From CAUPWF01 sp036656615 (GTDB lineage: Bacteria; Bacillota; Clostridia; Lachnospirales; Lachnospiraceae), in contig JAVXHY010000002.1 of assembly GCA_036656615.1 (NCBI GenBank), positions 1 through 64,000 on the forward strand: DNA of 64,000 nt, read 5' to 3'. The notes beneath the pieces are model-generated. The model ran no database searches. It was given only the letters and a program-made list of their open reading frames with translations, and was not told the DNA's origin. Shown one piece after another: positions 35,786-44,958 of the stretch. Numbering within the stretch: position 1 is the stretch's first letter; the number at the start of each line of letters is the position of its first letter. The translations under genes and the position numbers were made by a program.

Positions 35786-36253
35786 CTACAGTAATTGAAT
35801 ATTGAGTAGTTCTAAGGCACTAGTTACTGATTGCGTTCGGTTTTCCTCCCGCGTACCAGAAAAATGACACTCCTTTATTGTAATATTTCCATTTATATAA
35901 CATCCAATATAGATAAGACCTACCGGTTTTTCAGCTGTTCCGCCTTCTGGCCCTGCAACTCCTGTCACACTTAATGCCACTTGTGCATCAGCTGCCTCCG
36001 CCATGCCTTTTGCCATTTCTTCTGCAGTTTCTTTACTGACTGCTCCAAATTGTTTAAGTGTCTCATTTTTCACATTTAATAATTTGATTTTTGCCTGATT
36101 AGAATATGTAATATATCCTTCGTGAAATACATCGGAAGCACCGGATACATTTAAAATCCGTCCTGCAAGCAGGCCACCAGTACAAGATTCTGCCGTTGCA
36201 ATTGTATATTTCCTTTTCTTTAATTTAGAAACAATACATTCCTCTAATGTCAT
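35786..36253 (-). CDS. pncC: Nicotinamide-nucleotide amidohydrolase (CinA C-terminal type)
   Basis: 155 residues corresponding to the stand-alone CinA C-terminal domain. It has the signature Ala-Thr-Ala-Glu-Ser-Cys-Thr-Gly-Gly-Leu-Leu-Ala near the N-terminus and Ser-Val-Thr-Gly-Val-Ala-Gly-Pro-Glu-Gly-Gly-Thr in the middle. The enzyme deamidates NMN to nicotinate mononucleotide in NAD recycling. GGAGG precedes the ATG. It is downstream of pgsA and rimO on the same strand, the common rimO-pgsA-cinA order of Firmicutes. Confidence 0.93.
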   Translation of the reverse strand: MTLEECIVSKLKKRKYTIATAESCTGGLLAGRILNVSGASDVFHEGYITYSNQAKIKLLNVKNETLKQFGAVSKETAEEMAKGMAEAADAQVALSVTGVAGPEGGTAEKPVGLIYIGCYINGNITIKECHFSGTREENRTQSVTSALELLNIQLL

Positions 36254-36286
36254 TTTTGTTCCTCCATTAGACTGGTCAGGTGCTTC

Positions 36287-36829
36287 TTACATTCCACCTT
36301 GTGTCAAAACCTGTTTATTTTTGATAATATAATCTACTAAAGATATAAGTGTCAATACCACAGCTATACCTTTTAAGGCAAGTTCTATTAATACAAAAAA
36401 TCCCCCAAAATCTGCAATAAGGAAAATAATCATTGCCATGTGTGATACAGTTTTAAATTTGCCCCAATAACTTGCTGCAATTACAATTCCATTATCAGAG
36501 GCTACTAGGCGAAATCCACTAATAATAAATTCTCGGCTAATAATGACAATTACAATCCAAGTTTCTAGTCTTCCACTTGGAATCAAACAGACTAATGCAG
36601 CACAAACTAATAATTTATCGGCCAGTGGATCCATAAATTTTCCGAAATTTGTCACTAGATTATATTTTCGTGCGATTTTTCCATCCAGCATATCTGTATA
36701 ACTAGCCACACAAAAAATAGCTAATGCAATCCATTTACTTGCATTTCCGGCATAATTAGTTAGCATAAAAAAAACAAAAAAAGGAATCATCAGTACTCTT
36801 AAAACGGTTAATTTATTTGGTAAATTCAT
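36287..36829 (-). CDS. pgsA: CDP-diacylglycerol-glycerol-3-phosphate 3-phosphatidyltransferase
   Basis: 180-residue membrane enzyme that makes phosphatidylglycerol phosphate. The CDP-alcohol phosphotransferase motif is complete: D46, D49-G50, A53-R54, G63, D67 and D71. About four to five hydrophobic helices follow the normal family pattern. Its ATG overlaps the rimO stop codon by four bases (ATGA), so the two are translationally coupled. Confidence 0.95.
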   Translation of the reverse strand: MNLPNKLTVLRVLMIPFFVFFMLTNYAGNASKWIALAIFCVASYTDMLDGKIARKYNLVTNFGKFMDPLADKLLVCAALVCLIPSGRLETWIVIVIISREFIISGFRLVASDNGIVIAASYWGKFKTVSHMAMIIFLIADFGGFFVLIELALKGIAVVLTLISLVDYIIKNKQVLTQGGM

Positions 36830-38151
36830 GATATTATCTCTCCTATCAAATCGTATTCTAATGCACCTGTTACTTTTACAGTTACAAAGTCTCCGGATAT
36901 TAATTCCTCCTGTGTGTGAACAAAAATAAAGCCATCTACATTTGGTGCATCTTTATAAGTTCGCCCTACATAAGCATTTTCATCTGCAACCTTTCCCTCA
37001 ATCATCACGAGAAGTTCTCTTCCAATCATATCCTCAGCCAGATCAAAAGCAATATCTTGTTGTAATTCCATAAGTTCTGCTTGGCGTTCCTCTTTGATTG
37101 AATCTTCTATCTGTTCAGGCATTACAGCTGCTGGCGTATCTTCCTCAGGGGAATATGTAAATACCCCTAACCGGTCAAATTCCATCTGGTCGACAAATTC
37201 CATCAATTCCTCATGCTGTTCCTTTGTTTCACCCGGAAAACCAGTAATCAAAGTAGTTCGAAGGGTAATATCCGGAATATCTTCCCTCAATACATGGATG
37301 ATATCAATTAACTGCTGCTTAGAGGTTCTTCTTCCCATTCGTTTTAAAATCTCATCATTTGCATGCTGAATTGGTAAATCCAAATAATGACAGATTTTTT
37401 CTTCTTCCTTTATTACCTGAATGAGTTCTTTGGTAATTTCTTCTGGGTAGCAGTAGAGAATTCTTATCCATCGAATATCTGAAATTTTACATAATTCTTT
37501 TAAAAGCTTATGCAAAGATTTCTCTCCGTAAATATCAATTCCATAAAGGGTTGTTTCTTGTGCTACTAAAATCAATTCCTTTACACCTTGATCAGCTAAT
37601 TCCTTTGCTTCCTTTAACAAACGCTCCATAGGTACACTTCTAAAATTGCCACGAATCTGAGGAATGATACAATAAGTACAATGCTTATCACATCCTTCTG
37701 CGATTTTCAAATATGCAAAATGACCTCCCGTTGTAACAATTCGCTTGCTGTTTGTAACTGGTAAAGCATCAATATCCATCATTTCAACAGATGTATGGCC
37801 CTCTAGTGCAGCTTCTACTACATCTAATATTTTATCATAAGAAGTGGTACCAAGTACAGCATCCACTTCAGGAATTTCCTCTATAATTTCATTTTTATAT
37901 CGTTGAGCCAAACAACCTGTAACCACAAGTGCCTTTAAACGACCTGCTTGTTTATATTCGGCCATCTCTAAAATGGTTTGAATACTTTCTTCTTTTGCAT
38001 CATGAATAAAACAACAAGTGTTAATAACAATGATATCTGCCTGTTCTTCATCATCAATCATCTGATATCCTTTGGATGTTAACAATCCAAGCATTACTTC
38101 TGTATCAACTAAGTTTTTGTCACACCCCAGGGAAATAAACAAAATATTCAT
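36826..38151 (-). CDS. rimO: Ribosomal protein S12 methylthiotransferase
   Basis: 441 residues with the three methylthiotransferase parts in order: N-terminal domain with Cys10, Cys46 and Cys80 for the first cluster, radical SAM core with Cys154, Cys158 and Cys161 (C-x3-C-x2-C), and a C-terminal TRAM domain. The start Asn-Ile-Leu-Phe-Ile-Ser-Leu-Gly-Cys-Asp-Lys-Asn-Leu-Val-Asp is characteristic of RimO rather than MiaB. The enzyme modifies Asp of S12. AGGAG stands seven bases before the ATG. Confidence 0.96.
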   Translation of the reverse strand: MNILFISLGCDKNLVDTEVMLGLLTSKGYQMIDDEEQADIIVINTCCFIHDAKEESIQTILEMAEYKQAGRLKALVVTGCLAQRYKNEIIEEIPEVDAVLGTTSYDKILDVVEAALEGHTSVEMMDIDALPVTNSKRIVTTGGHFAYLKIAEGCDKHCTYCIIPQIRGNFRSVPMERLLKEAKELADQGVKELILVAQETTLYGIDIYGEKSLHKLLKELCKISDIRWIRILYCYPEEITKELIQVIKEEEKICHYLDLPIQHANDEILKRMGRRTSKQQLIDIIHVLREDIPDITLRTTLITGFPGETKEQHEELMEFVDQMEFDRLGVFTYSPEEDTPAAVMPEQIEDSIKEERQAELMELQQDIAFDLAEDMIGRELLVMIEGKVADENAYVGRTYKDAPNVDGFIFVHTQEELISGDFVTVKVTGALEYDLIGEIIS

Positions 38152-38174
38152 CCAAATTCTCCTTTATAATTATT

Positions 38175-38202
38175 GAGGCAGATACTATAAAGCATCTGCC
38201 TC
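38175..38202 (-). other. Hairpin between rpoZ and rimO
   Basis: Perfect 9-bp arms GAGGCAGAT and ATCTGCCTC with a 10-nt loop, starting six bases after the rpoZ stop codon. It is not followed by a T run on the minus strand, so it may act as a weak terminator or processing site between the two genes. Confidence 0.6.
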
Positions 38203-38207
38203 GGTTC

Positions 38208-38453
38208 TTATTCTTCTGTTTCATCTGCTGCAATAATCTTAATCTTTCCATTATTTAGTTCATCAATGGCAATTGAAAGTGGCTTTTCTCCATCTTTTGT
38301 TTTAATCAATGGTAAATTACCATCAATTATTTGTCTTGCTCTCTTTGATGTAGCCAACACGATTGAATATCTACTATTAACAATCTTGGTTGCTCCCTCT
38401 TCTACGTCCTGGTTTACTATTTTCATCAAATCTGTGTATGATGGATGTAACAT
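38208..38453 (-). CDS. rpoZ: RNA polymerase omega subunit
   Basis: 81-residue protein beginning Met-Leu-His-Pro-Ser-Tyr-Thr-Asp-Leu, with Asn-Ser-Arg-Tyr-Ser-Ile-Val-Leu-Ala-Thr-Ser-Lys-Arg-Ala-Arg-Gln, the omega core, and Lys-Pro-Leu-Ser-Ile-Ala. It assists assembly of the beta-prime subunit. AAAGGAG precedes the ATG. It lies three bases after gmk, as in most Firmicutes. Confidence 0.95.
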   Translation of the reverse strand: MLHPSYTDLMKIVNQDVEEGATKIVNSRYSIVLATSKRARQIIDGNLPLIKTKDGEKPLSIAIDELNNGKIKIIAADETEE

Positions 38454-38456
38454 ATG

Positions 38457-39089
38457 TTATTCTCCTTTCAAATTTCCATTTAATTCTTCTTTTATCTGAT
38501 TCATAAATGAGATATTACGAAATCCTCTGCTGTGTTCACCTTGAATAATTTGGTGCATCTCTTTTACACACTGTTCTAGATCATCGTTAATAATCAAATA
38601 ATCGTATGCTTGTATGCCATCTGCTTCTTCAGCAGCGCGTTTCATACGTGCTACAATCACTTCCTTGCTCTCTGTTCCCCGTCCTAATAGGCGGTCTTCT
38701 AAGATAGCTGCAGAAGGTGGGGTAATAAATAGCAATAATGTCTCTGGAAACTTTTCTTTTACTTTTAATGCACCTTGAATCTCAATTTCCAAAATCACAT
38801 CTTTACCTTGTGATAACTGTTCTTCCACATACTCTTTTGGAGTACCGTAATAATTATTCACGTATCTAGCATACTCTATTAATTCATCTTTCGCAATCAT
38901 TTTTTCAAATTCATCAACGTCTTTAAAAAAATACTCTCTCCCATCAATTTCCCCAGCCCTTGGTGGACGCGTCGTTGCAGATATAGATAAGGCATAATTG
39001 TCATAAGATTCCAACAGCCTTTTCATTAGTGTTCCCTTTCCGGACCCGGAAAATCCAGATACTACAATTAGAATTCCTTTTGTTTTCAT
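38457..39089 (-). CDS. gmk: Guanylate kinase
   Basis: 210 residues, the standard length. The P-loop is SGFSGSGKGT at residues 11-20, followed by the GMP-binding region (Ser-Ala-Thr-Thr-Arg-Pro-Pro-Arg and Gly-Arg-Glu-Tyr-Phe-Phe). It phosphorylates GMP to GDP in the cytoplasm. It belongs to a yicC-gmk-rpoZ unit, a common arrangement. Confidence 0.97.
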   Translation of the reverse strand: MKTKGILIVVSGFSGSGKGTLMKRLLESYDNYALSISATTRPPRAGEIDGREYFFKDVDEFEKMIAKDELIEYARYVNNYYGTPKEYVEEQLSQGKDVILEIEIQGALKVKEKFPETLLLFITPPSAAILEDRLLGRGTESKEVIVARMKRAAEEADGIQAYDYLIINDDLEQCVKEMHQIIQGEHSRGFRNISFMNQIKEELNGNLKGE

Positions 39090-39110
39090 TTATTTAACCT
39101 TTCACGCAGC

Positions 39111-39989
39111 TTATTCAATATTTTGTATTTGTTCTCTTACTTTTTCAATGTCCGTTTTCAAATCAATTGCATAATTGGAAATAATTAAATCATTAGCTTT
39201 TGAAAGTATGGTATTCGCTTCACGATTCATCTCCTGTGCAATAAAATCCAATTTGCGGCCAATTCCATTTGGATCATCTAAAGTATCTGTCATATGCTGA
39301 ATATGACTTTTCAAACGCACGGTTTCCTCATCTGTACATATTTTATCGGCAAATAATATAACTTCTGTTGCAATTCTGCTTTCATCAATTTGCACATCAT
39401 TTAATAACTCTTCTACTTTTGTTTCTAATTTTATACGATATTGCGCAATGATTTCAGGAGAACGTTCTTCAATACACTCAATTACATCCAACATATGCTG
39501 AAGCTTACCAAGAATGTCTATTTTTAAGTTTTCACCTTCCACAGATCTTGTCTCTACAAATTGTATGAAAGCTCCAACTAATGCTTTTTCCAATCCATTC
39601 CACAGTGCTTTTTCATCGACTGCCTGTTCTTCCATGGTGAAAACTTCTGGGTAACGAGATAAAGTTGATACTCGTATATCATTGTCCAATAAGAAATGCT
39701 GCTCCATCTGTTTGAAATAATTCAAATACTCTTGTGCCAGTGCTTCATTGTATTTTAATGAAACTTGATTTTCCGATTGGTCTTCATATGTAACAAAAAT
39801 ATCTATTTTACCTCTTTGTGCATAGTTCTTTAAAAGTCCCCGTATCGCAGTTTCAAAAAAATTAAATTTCTTTGGCATGCGAATATTTACATCCAAATAT
39901 TTGTGATTGACACCTTTTAGCTCTACTGTAAACTTACGGTCTTCTTGGGAAATTTCACATCTTCCAAAGCCAGTCATACTTTTTATCAT
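39111..39989 (-). CDS. yicC: YicC family endoribonuclease
   Basis: 292 residues with the family N-terminus Met-Ile-Lys-Ser-Met-Thr-Gly-Phe-Gly-Arg and a C-terminal DUF1732 segment (Gly-Arg-Lys-Leu-Asp-Phe-Ile-Ala-Gln-Glu-Met-Asn-Arg-Glu). YicC proteins have been described as endoribonucleases affecting small-RNA turnover. It is the first gene of the yicC-gmk-rpoZ unit and is divergent from rqcH. Confidence 0.92.
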   Translation of the reverse strand: MIKSMTGFGRCEISQEDRKFTVELKGVNHKYLDVNIRMPKKFNFFETAIRGLLKNYAQRGKIDIFVTYEDQSENQVSLKYNEALAQEYLNYFKQMEQHFLLDNDIRVSTLSRYPEVFTMEEQAVDEKALWNGLEKALVGAFIQFVETRSVEGENLKIDILGKLQHMLDVIECIEERSPEIIAQYRIKLETKVEELLNDVQIDESRIATEVILFADKICTDEETVRLKSHIQHMTDTLDDPNGIGRKLDFIAQEMNREANTILSKANDLIISNYAIDLKTDIEKVREQIQNIE

Positions 39990-40101
39990 GTTATTGTCCT
40001 CATTTGCCCATTGGCTATTCTTATTCTTTTCAACAAATTATAATTCATTTTCATAACCTCGTCAACTAGAACAAAAAGTTTGCTTTGCCTTAAATTCATG
40101 T

Positions 40102-40107
40102 TATAAT
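40102..40107 (+). promoter_or_regulatory. -10 element of the rqcH promoter
   Basis: Perfect TATAAT 33 bp before the rqcH start; the -35 (TTTGCT, 17 bp upstream) is weak. The 150-bp divergent gap to yicC holds nothing else I can support. Confidence 0.45.
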
Positions 40108-40139
40108 ATGCCTTATGGATAGAAATAGGGGGATTACTT

Positions 40140-41876
40140 ATGGCTTTGGATGGAATAACAATTGCAAATATCGTAACGGAATTAAAGGAACATATATTGA
40201 ATGGAAGAATCAGTAAAATAGCACAGCCTGAAAACGATGAGTTATTATTAACAATTAAGACACCCCAGGGACTAAAACGTTTGTGTATTTCTGCAAGTGC
40301 TTCTCTGCCCTTACTTTATTTGACAGAGATGAATAAACCAAGCCCAATGACTGCACCCAATTTCTGTATGCTTCTACGTAAGCACATTGGCAGTGGACGT
40401 ATTACGAACATCACCCAACCCAAGCTAGAACGTATTATTCAATTTGAAATTGAGCATTTGGACGAATTAGGTGATATATGTCAGAAGCTTTTGATTGTAG
40501 AACTAATGGGGAAACACAGCAATATTATTTTCTGTCAGTCAGATATGACAATTATAGATAGCATCAAGCGTGTATCCTCACAAATGAGTTCCGTTCGTGA
40601 AGTCTTACCGGGACGTACTTATTTTATTCCAGATACTATGGGAAAAGCAGATCCTCTTACGGTGACACAAGAGGACTTTTGTTCCATTTTATTACAGAAA
40701 CCAATGGCGCTTAGTAAAGCAATTTATACAAGTTTTACTGGCATCAGTCCCGTAGTGGCAGAAGAAATCTGCTATCTGTCTGGATTAGACTTAGAGCAGC
40801 CACCCAAAGAATTATCATTAGATGTATTGCATCATTTATATAAACAATTTGATTTTTTCTTGGATCAAGTAAGAACAGCACAATTTCAGCCGGGCATTTA
40901 TTATTGTAAAGAAGAGCCAAAAGAATTTGCAGCACTTTTGCTGACCCAGTTTCATGACTATCAAAGAAAATCCTATGATTCCATATCAGATGTATTAGAA
41001 CATTTTTATGCCTCCAAAAATGCATTGACAAGAATCCGACAGAAATCCGTTGACTTAAGACAAGTAGTTCAAACTGCATTGGATCGGAACCGTAAGAAAT
41101 TCGACTTACAGCAAAAGCAACTAAAAGACACAGAAAACAGAGATAAATATAAGGTTTATGGGGAACTGATCCACACCTATGGGTATAATCTGACACCTGG
41201 AACCAAATCGTTAGAAGCATTAAATTATTATACCAATGAAATGATAACCATACCCTTGGATTTCACTAAAACAGCACAAGAGAATGCTCAAAAATACTTT
41301 GATAAATATAATAAACAAAAACGTACGTATGAAGCTTTGAATACATTAATTAAAGACACTCATGAAGATATTGTTTATCTGGAATCCATTAGCAATGCAC
41401 TTGACATTGCATTAAATGAAGAAGATCTAACTCAGATTAAAGAAGAACTCATTCATTCTGGATATATTCGCAGAAAATATACCAAGAAAAAAGTAAAAAT
41501 CACAAGCAAACCGTTTCATTATATATCCAGTGATGGATTTCATATCTATGTAGGAAAGAATAATCTACAAAACGATGAACTGACCTTCCAGTTTGCAACA
41601 GGAAATGACTGGTGGTTTCATGCAAAAGGAATTCCGGGTTCACATGTGATTATAAAATCTAATGGAGAAGAATTACCAGATTCTACCTTTGAAGAAGCTG
41701 GTAAATTAGCGGCTTATTATTCAAAAAACAGAGGAAATGATAAAATCGAAGTGGATTATATTGAAAAGAAGCATGTAAAGAAACCCAAAGGTGGAAAACC
41801 AGGATTTGTAGTGTATTATACGAACTACTCTCTAGCTATAGACTCAAACATTGAAAAAATCAAGCAGGTGGATTAA
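40140..41876 (+). CDS. rqcH: NFACT protein / ribosome quality control factor
   Basis: 578 residues in the NFACT order: N-terminal NFACT-N domain starting Ala-Leu-Asp-Gly-Ile-Thr-Ile-Ala-Asn-Ile-Val, helix-hairpin-helix part, a long coiled-coil (about 300-410), then NFACT-R with Phe-His-Ile-Tyr-Val-Gly-Lys-Asn-Asn and Trp-Trp-Phe-His-Ala-Lys. RqcH binds stalled 50S subunits and adds alanine tails. Older annotations call such proteins fibronectin-binding. GGGGG precedes the ATG. Its last codons lie in a palindrome shared with the converging gene. Confidence 0.94.
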   Translation: MALDGITIANIVTELKEHILNGRISKIAQPENDELLLTIKTPQGLKRLCISASASLPLLYLTEMNKPSPMTAPNFCMLLRKHIGSGRITNITQPKLERIIQFEIEHLDELGDICQKLLIVELMGKHSNIIFCQSDMTIIDSIKRVSSQMSSVREVLPGRTYFIPDTMGKADPLTVTQEDFCSILLQKPMALSKAIYTSFTGISPVVAEEICYLSGLDLEQPPKELSLDVLHHLYKQFDFFLDQVRTAQFQPGIYYCKEEPKEFAALLLTQFHDYQRKSYDSISDVLEHFYASKNALTRIRQKSVDLRQVVQTALDRNRKKFDLQQKQLKDTENRDKYKVYGELIHTYGYNLTPGTKSLEALNYYTNEMITIPLDFTKTAQENAQKYFDKYNKQKRTYEALNTLIKDTHEDIVYLESISNALDIALNEEDLTQIKEELIHSGYIRRKYTKKKVKITSKPFHYISSDGFHIYVGKNNLQNDELTFQFATGNDWWFHAKGIPGSHVIIKSNGEELPDSTFEEAGKLAAYYSKNRGNDKIEVDYIEKKHVKKPKGGKPGFVVYYTNYSLAIDSNIEKIKQVD

Positions 41877-41887
41877 TCCACCTGCTT
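41862..41887. terminator. Bidirectional hairpin over two converging stop codons
   Basis: A perfect 26-bp palindrome (AAGCAGGTGGATT and its complement). On the plus strand it is followed by TTTG and on the minus strand by GATTTTTTC. Both stop codons (rqcH ending 41876, the DUF815 fusion ending 41873) are inside it, overlapping by four bases. Confidence 0.85.
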
Positions 41888-43471
41888 TTGTTCTGGTCGT
41901 GAAAGTAAGGAATCAATAAATTGCTGTGCAGTTCTTCCAGATAGACCACCATGACTTAATTCCCATTGGTTGGCCTCTAATAAAAGCTGATCTTCCTGGA
42001 GTTCAATGTGATTTCTTTGTGCCAAGGCAAGGACAATCTGTTGGTATTCCTTTTTGGTTGGACCATTGAAGAAAATGGATACACCAAATCTTGCAACTAA
42101 AGACAACTTTTCCTGTACAGTATCAGATGCGTGTAAATCATCCCTGCGTCCCTCTTTATCTGCAAATTCTTCTCTTACTAAATGCCGACGGTTACTGGTT
42201 GCATATATTAGGACATTTTCAGGTTTCTTTTCTAATCCCCCTTCAATGACGGCTTTGAGGTATTTATATTCTATTTCAAATTCTTCAAAGGACAAATCAT
42301 CCATATAAATAATAAACTTATAGTTTCGATTTTTGATTTGAGCAATGACATCATTTAAATCCTGAAATTGATGCTTATAGATTTCAATCATTCGAAGTCC
42401 CTGATCATAATATTGATTTAATATTGCTTTGACACAAGAAGATTTTCCGGTACCTGCATCGCCAAAAAGCAGACAATTATTTGCCTTTCTCCCCTCTACA
42501 AATGCTTGTGTATTTTCAATTAGCTTTTGTTTTGGAATCTCATAACCAACTAAATCTTCTAATTTTACATGAGCAATTTTGGTAATGGGAACTATGGTAA
42601 CTTCCGTTTCCATATGTTCCACGCGAAAAGCCTTATGAAGTCCCAGTTTTCCGACTCCAAATTCTTTATAAAAAGCAGTCAATATTTCTTGAAATTCTTC
42701 TTTTGTCTCGGCATTTGCTAATCCAATGGAAAGGGAACAAATGCGATCACGAATTCTTTTATTAAATACTTTACTTCCAGTATTTACATTTTCATAATGC
42801 TCTAACATGGATAAACAATCTGTATTTAATACGGCTTCTAATTGATGAAAATCACAATGAAAAAGTTCTTTGAAAATTTGGAAATCATGAAGTGCTATCT
42901 GATTGATTGATCCGCTTACCATTCCTCTGATTTCACAAGCTGTACTGTATGCGTTTTCGTTATTTGCCAACAAAAAAGTAAGATACGTATGCCATAGATT
43001 TCCTTCAAATCCATGACTACCTGCTAGTTCTAATATTTCATTTACACAACGAAAGAGTAATTTTTTTATTTCCTCCATATCAGAATAGTCTTGTTTATAG
43101 TGGCCTATAATATAGGACATATCTTGAAGAATCTGTCCTTGTGTGAAATGTTTGAATAGTAATAATTCATTGGTTCTCATAAGGGGTTCATTTTCATCTT
43201 TCATATGGCTTAATTGATATTGGATTCTTTTACTAGTGTCAAAAATCTGATGATATAAAAGTAAAAGTTCGTTTTGTGTAAATTTATCTTGAGCCATTGC
43301 TTGTATTTGTTCTAATTTTTCAATTTCGCGGCTTCTATCAACAATTGGAAGATGATGTTCTAATTTATATGCTCCTATTGCTTTACTTACTTCAATACGC
43401 TGCTCAAATAAGCCAACCATTTTTTGATCTATTTGATCTATTTGTGTTCTTGACCTTTCTAACATAGTCAT
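41873..43471 (-). CDS. Chorismate mutase-DUF815 AAA ATPase fusion
   Basis: 532 residues from an ATG with AAAGGAG seven bases upstream. Residues 1-90 are an AroQ-type chorismate mutase with likely catalytic residues kept by alignment to the E. coli enzyme: R25, K36, D45, R48, E49 and Q84. Residues 100-290 are a helical region seen in DUF815 proteins. The ATPase part has Walker A GDAGTGKS (337-344) and an Ile-Tyr-Met-Asp-Asp Walker B. Chorismate mutase makes prephenate for Phe/Tyr synthesis; DUF815 ATPases have no known client. The reason for the fusion is unknown. Confidence 0.85.
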   Translation of the reverse strand: MTMLERSRTQIDQIDQKMVGLFEQRIEVSKAIGAYKLEHHLPIVDRSREIEKLEQIQAMAQDKFTQNELLLLYHQIFDTSKRIQYQLSHMKDENEPLMRTNELLLFKHFTQGQILQDMSYIIGHYKQDYSDMEEIKKLLFRCVNEILELAGSHGFEGNLWHTYLTFLLANNENAYSTACEIRGMVSGSINQIALHDFQIFKELFHCDFHQLEAVLNTDCLSMLEHYENVNTGSKVFNKRIRDRICSLSIGLANAETKEEFQEILTAFYKEFGVGKLGLHKAFRVEHMETEVTIVPITKIAHVKLEDLVGYEIPKQKLIENTQAFVEGRKANNCLLFGDAGTGKSSCVKAILNQYYDQGLRMIEIYKHQFQDLNDVIAQIKNRNYKFIIYMDDLSFEEFEIEYKYLKAVIEGGLEKKPENVLIYATSNRRHLVREEFADKEGRRDDLHASDTVQEKLSLVARFGVSIFFNGPTKKEYQQIVLALAQRNHIELQEDQLLLEANQWELSHGGLSGRTAQQFIDSLLSRPEQKQVD

Positions 43472-43554
43472 GATAGTTCTCCTTTGCGTTCTTTATCTGA
43501 TATTATAGTACGTTCTTTGTATAAAATCTACAGTTCTTTCCAATACTTGGTTAT

Positions 43555-43932
43555 ATGAAAAACAAATTTATCTTATGTGGAACGATTGGATGGTGTATGG
43601 AAATTATATTTACCGGACTTCATTCTGCTAAAAACAAAGAATTTTCGTTAATTGGTAATACTTCTATTTGGATGTTTCCTATATATGGTCTTGCCTGCTG
43701 TCTATCCCCTATATGTAAATTTCTCCGTCATAAAAATATATGGATTCGAGGAGGTGTATACACCTGTTTCATTTTCTTTGGAGAATACTGTACTGGCTCA
43801 TTTCTGAAAAAGCATCAGATATGTCCATGGGATTACAGTAAAGCCAAATATAACCTTCATGGACTTGTTCGATTAGACTATGCACCTTACTGGTTTGGTG
43901 CAGGTTTGTTATTTGAACGGTTACTAAAGTAA
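43555..43932 (+). CDS. CmpB-like (PF06541) small membrane protein
   Basis: 125 residues with about three to four hydrophobic segments and several conserved-looking Trp, Cys and Gly residues (Gly-Trp-Cys-Met-Glu-Ile-Ile, Trp-Met-Phe-Pro-Ile-Tyr-Gly, Cys-Pro-Trp-Asp-Tyr-Ser). This pattern matches a family usually annotated as putative ABC transporter permease (PF06541), although no ABC partner is nearby. It is a single gene, divergent from the chorismate mutase-DUF815 gene. Function is unknown. Confidence 0.7.
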   Translation: MKNKFILCGTIGWCMEIIFTGLHSAKNKEFSLIGNTSIWMFPIYGLACCLSPICKFLRHKNIWIRGGVYTCFIFFGEYCTGSFLKKHQICPWDYSKAKYNLHGLVRLDYAPYWFGAGLLFERLLK

Positions 43933-43949
43933 AAACTTGCTTATTTCGG

Positions 43950-43978
43950 TTGAAAAAAATCTAGAATTATCATATAAT
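43950..43978 (+). promoter_or_regulatory. Promoter of pyrBI
   Basis: TTGAAA (43950-43955), 17-bp spacer and TATAAT (43973-43978). The start would be near 43985, leaving a leader of only about 26 nt, so no PyrR-type attenuator fits here. Confidence 0.75.
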
Positions 43979-44011
43979 GAATAAAGCAAATTTCACACAG
44001 GAGGATATTTT

Positions 44012-44929
44012 ATGAAACATTTAATGAGTCCATTAGATCTGTCGGTTTCAGAATTGGATAACATCTTAGATTTAGCGAATGATATTGAGGCAAATCCACA
44101 AAAATATGCCCATGCATGTAATGGAAAAAAATTAGCTACACTTTTTTATGAACCAAGTACACGTACCCGTTTAAGCCATGAAGCTGCTATGCTGAATCTA
44201 GGGGGCAGTGTTCTTGGTTTTTCTTCTGCTGATTCTAGTTCAGCTGCCAAAGGGGAAAGTGTTTCTGATACCATACGGATGGTCTCCTGTTATGCAGATA
44301 TCTGCGCCATGCGTCATCCAAAAGAGGGAGCACCTATGGTAGCATGTAAGCACTCTACCATTCCAGTTATCAATGCAGGTGATGGTGGTCATCAACACCC
44401 TACCCAGACCCTGACTGATTTGTTAACTATCCGTTCTTTGAAAGGACGTCTTGATAATTTAACCATTGGTCTTTGTGGTGATTTAAAATTTGGACGTACG
44501 GTACATTCATTGATCCATGCTCTTGTTCGTTACGAACATGTTCAATTTGTAATGATTTCCCCAGAAGAATTAAGACTTCCAAGCTATATACGCAAGGATA
44601 TATTAGATCGAAATCAAATCCCTTATAAAGAGGTTGTACGTTTGGAAGAGGCAATACCAGATTTGGATTTATTATATATGACACGAGTGCAAAAAGAACG
44701 TTTCTTTAATGAAGAGGATTATGTACGTATGAAAGACTTCTATATCCTAGATGCTAAGAAAATGAAGTTAGCCAAAGAAGATATGCTAGTTCTACATCCA
44801 CTTCCACGAGTAAATGAAATCTCTGTTGAAGTGGATCAAGACCCAAGAGCAGCATATTTCAAACAGGTGCAATATGGTGTTTATGTCAGAATGGCATTGA
44901 TACTGACACTCTTAGAAATTCACGTATGA
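44012..44929 (+). CDS. pyrB: Aspartate carbamoyltransferase catalytic subunit
   Basis: 305 residues. Carbamoyl-phosphate loop Phe-Tyr-Glu-Pro-Ser-Thr-Arg-Thr-Arg covers residues 46-53; the His-Pro-Thr-Gln-Thr-Leu-Thr-Asp segment and the terminal His-Pro-Leu-Pro-Arg motif are present. It catalyses the first committed step of pyrimidine synthesis. CAGGAGG precedes the ATG. It is followed by the regulatory subunit gene, giving an enteric-type PyrBI holoenzyme. Confidence 0.97.
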   Translation: MKHLMSPLDLSVSELDNILDLANDIEANPQKYAHACNGKKLATLFYEPSTRTRLSHEAAMLNLGGSVLGFSSADSSSAAKGESVSDTIRMVSCYADICAMRHPKEGAPMVACKHSTIPVINAGDGGHQHPTQTLTDLLTIRSLKGRLDNLTIGLCGDLKFGRTVHSLIHALVRYEHVQFVMISPEELRLPSYIRKDILDRNQIPYKEVVRLEEAIPDLDLLYMTRVQKERFFNEEDYVRMKDFYILDAKKMKLAKEDMLVLHPLPRVNEISVEVDQDPRAAYFKQVQYGVYVRMALILTLLEIHV

Positions 44930-44958
44930 AAAGAATGCAAAAAGGAAGGAGAACGAAT

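Noticed and set aside
43933..44011. PyrR-type attenuator upstream of pyrB
   Set aside because: The promoter leaves only about 26 nt of leader, too short for antiterminator and terminator structures.
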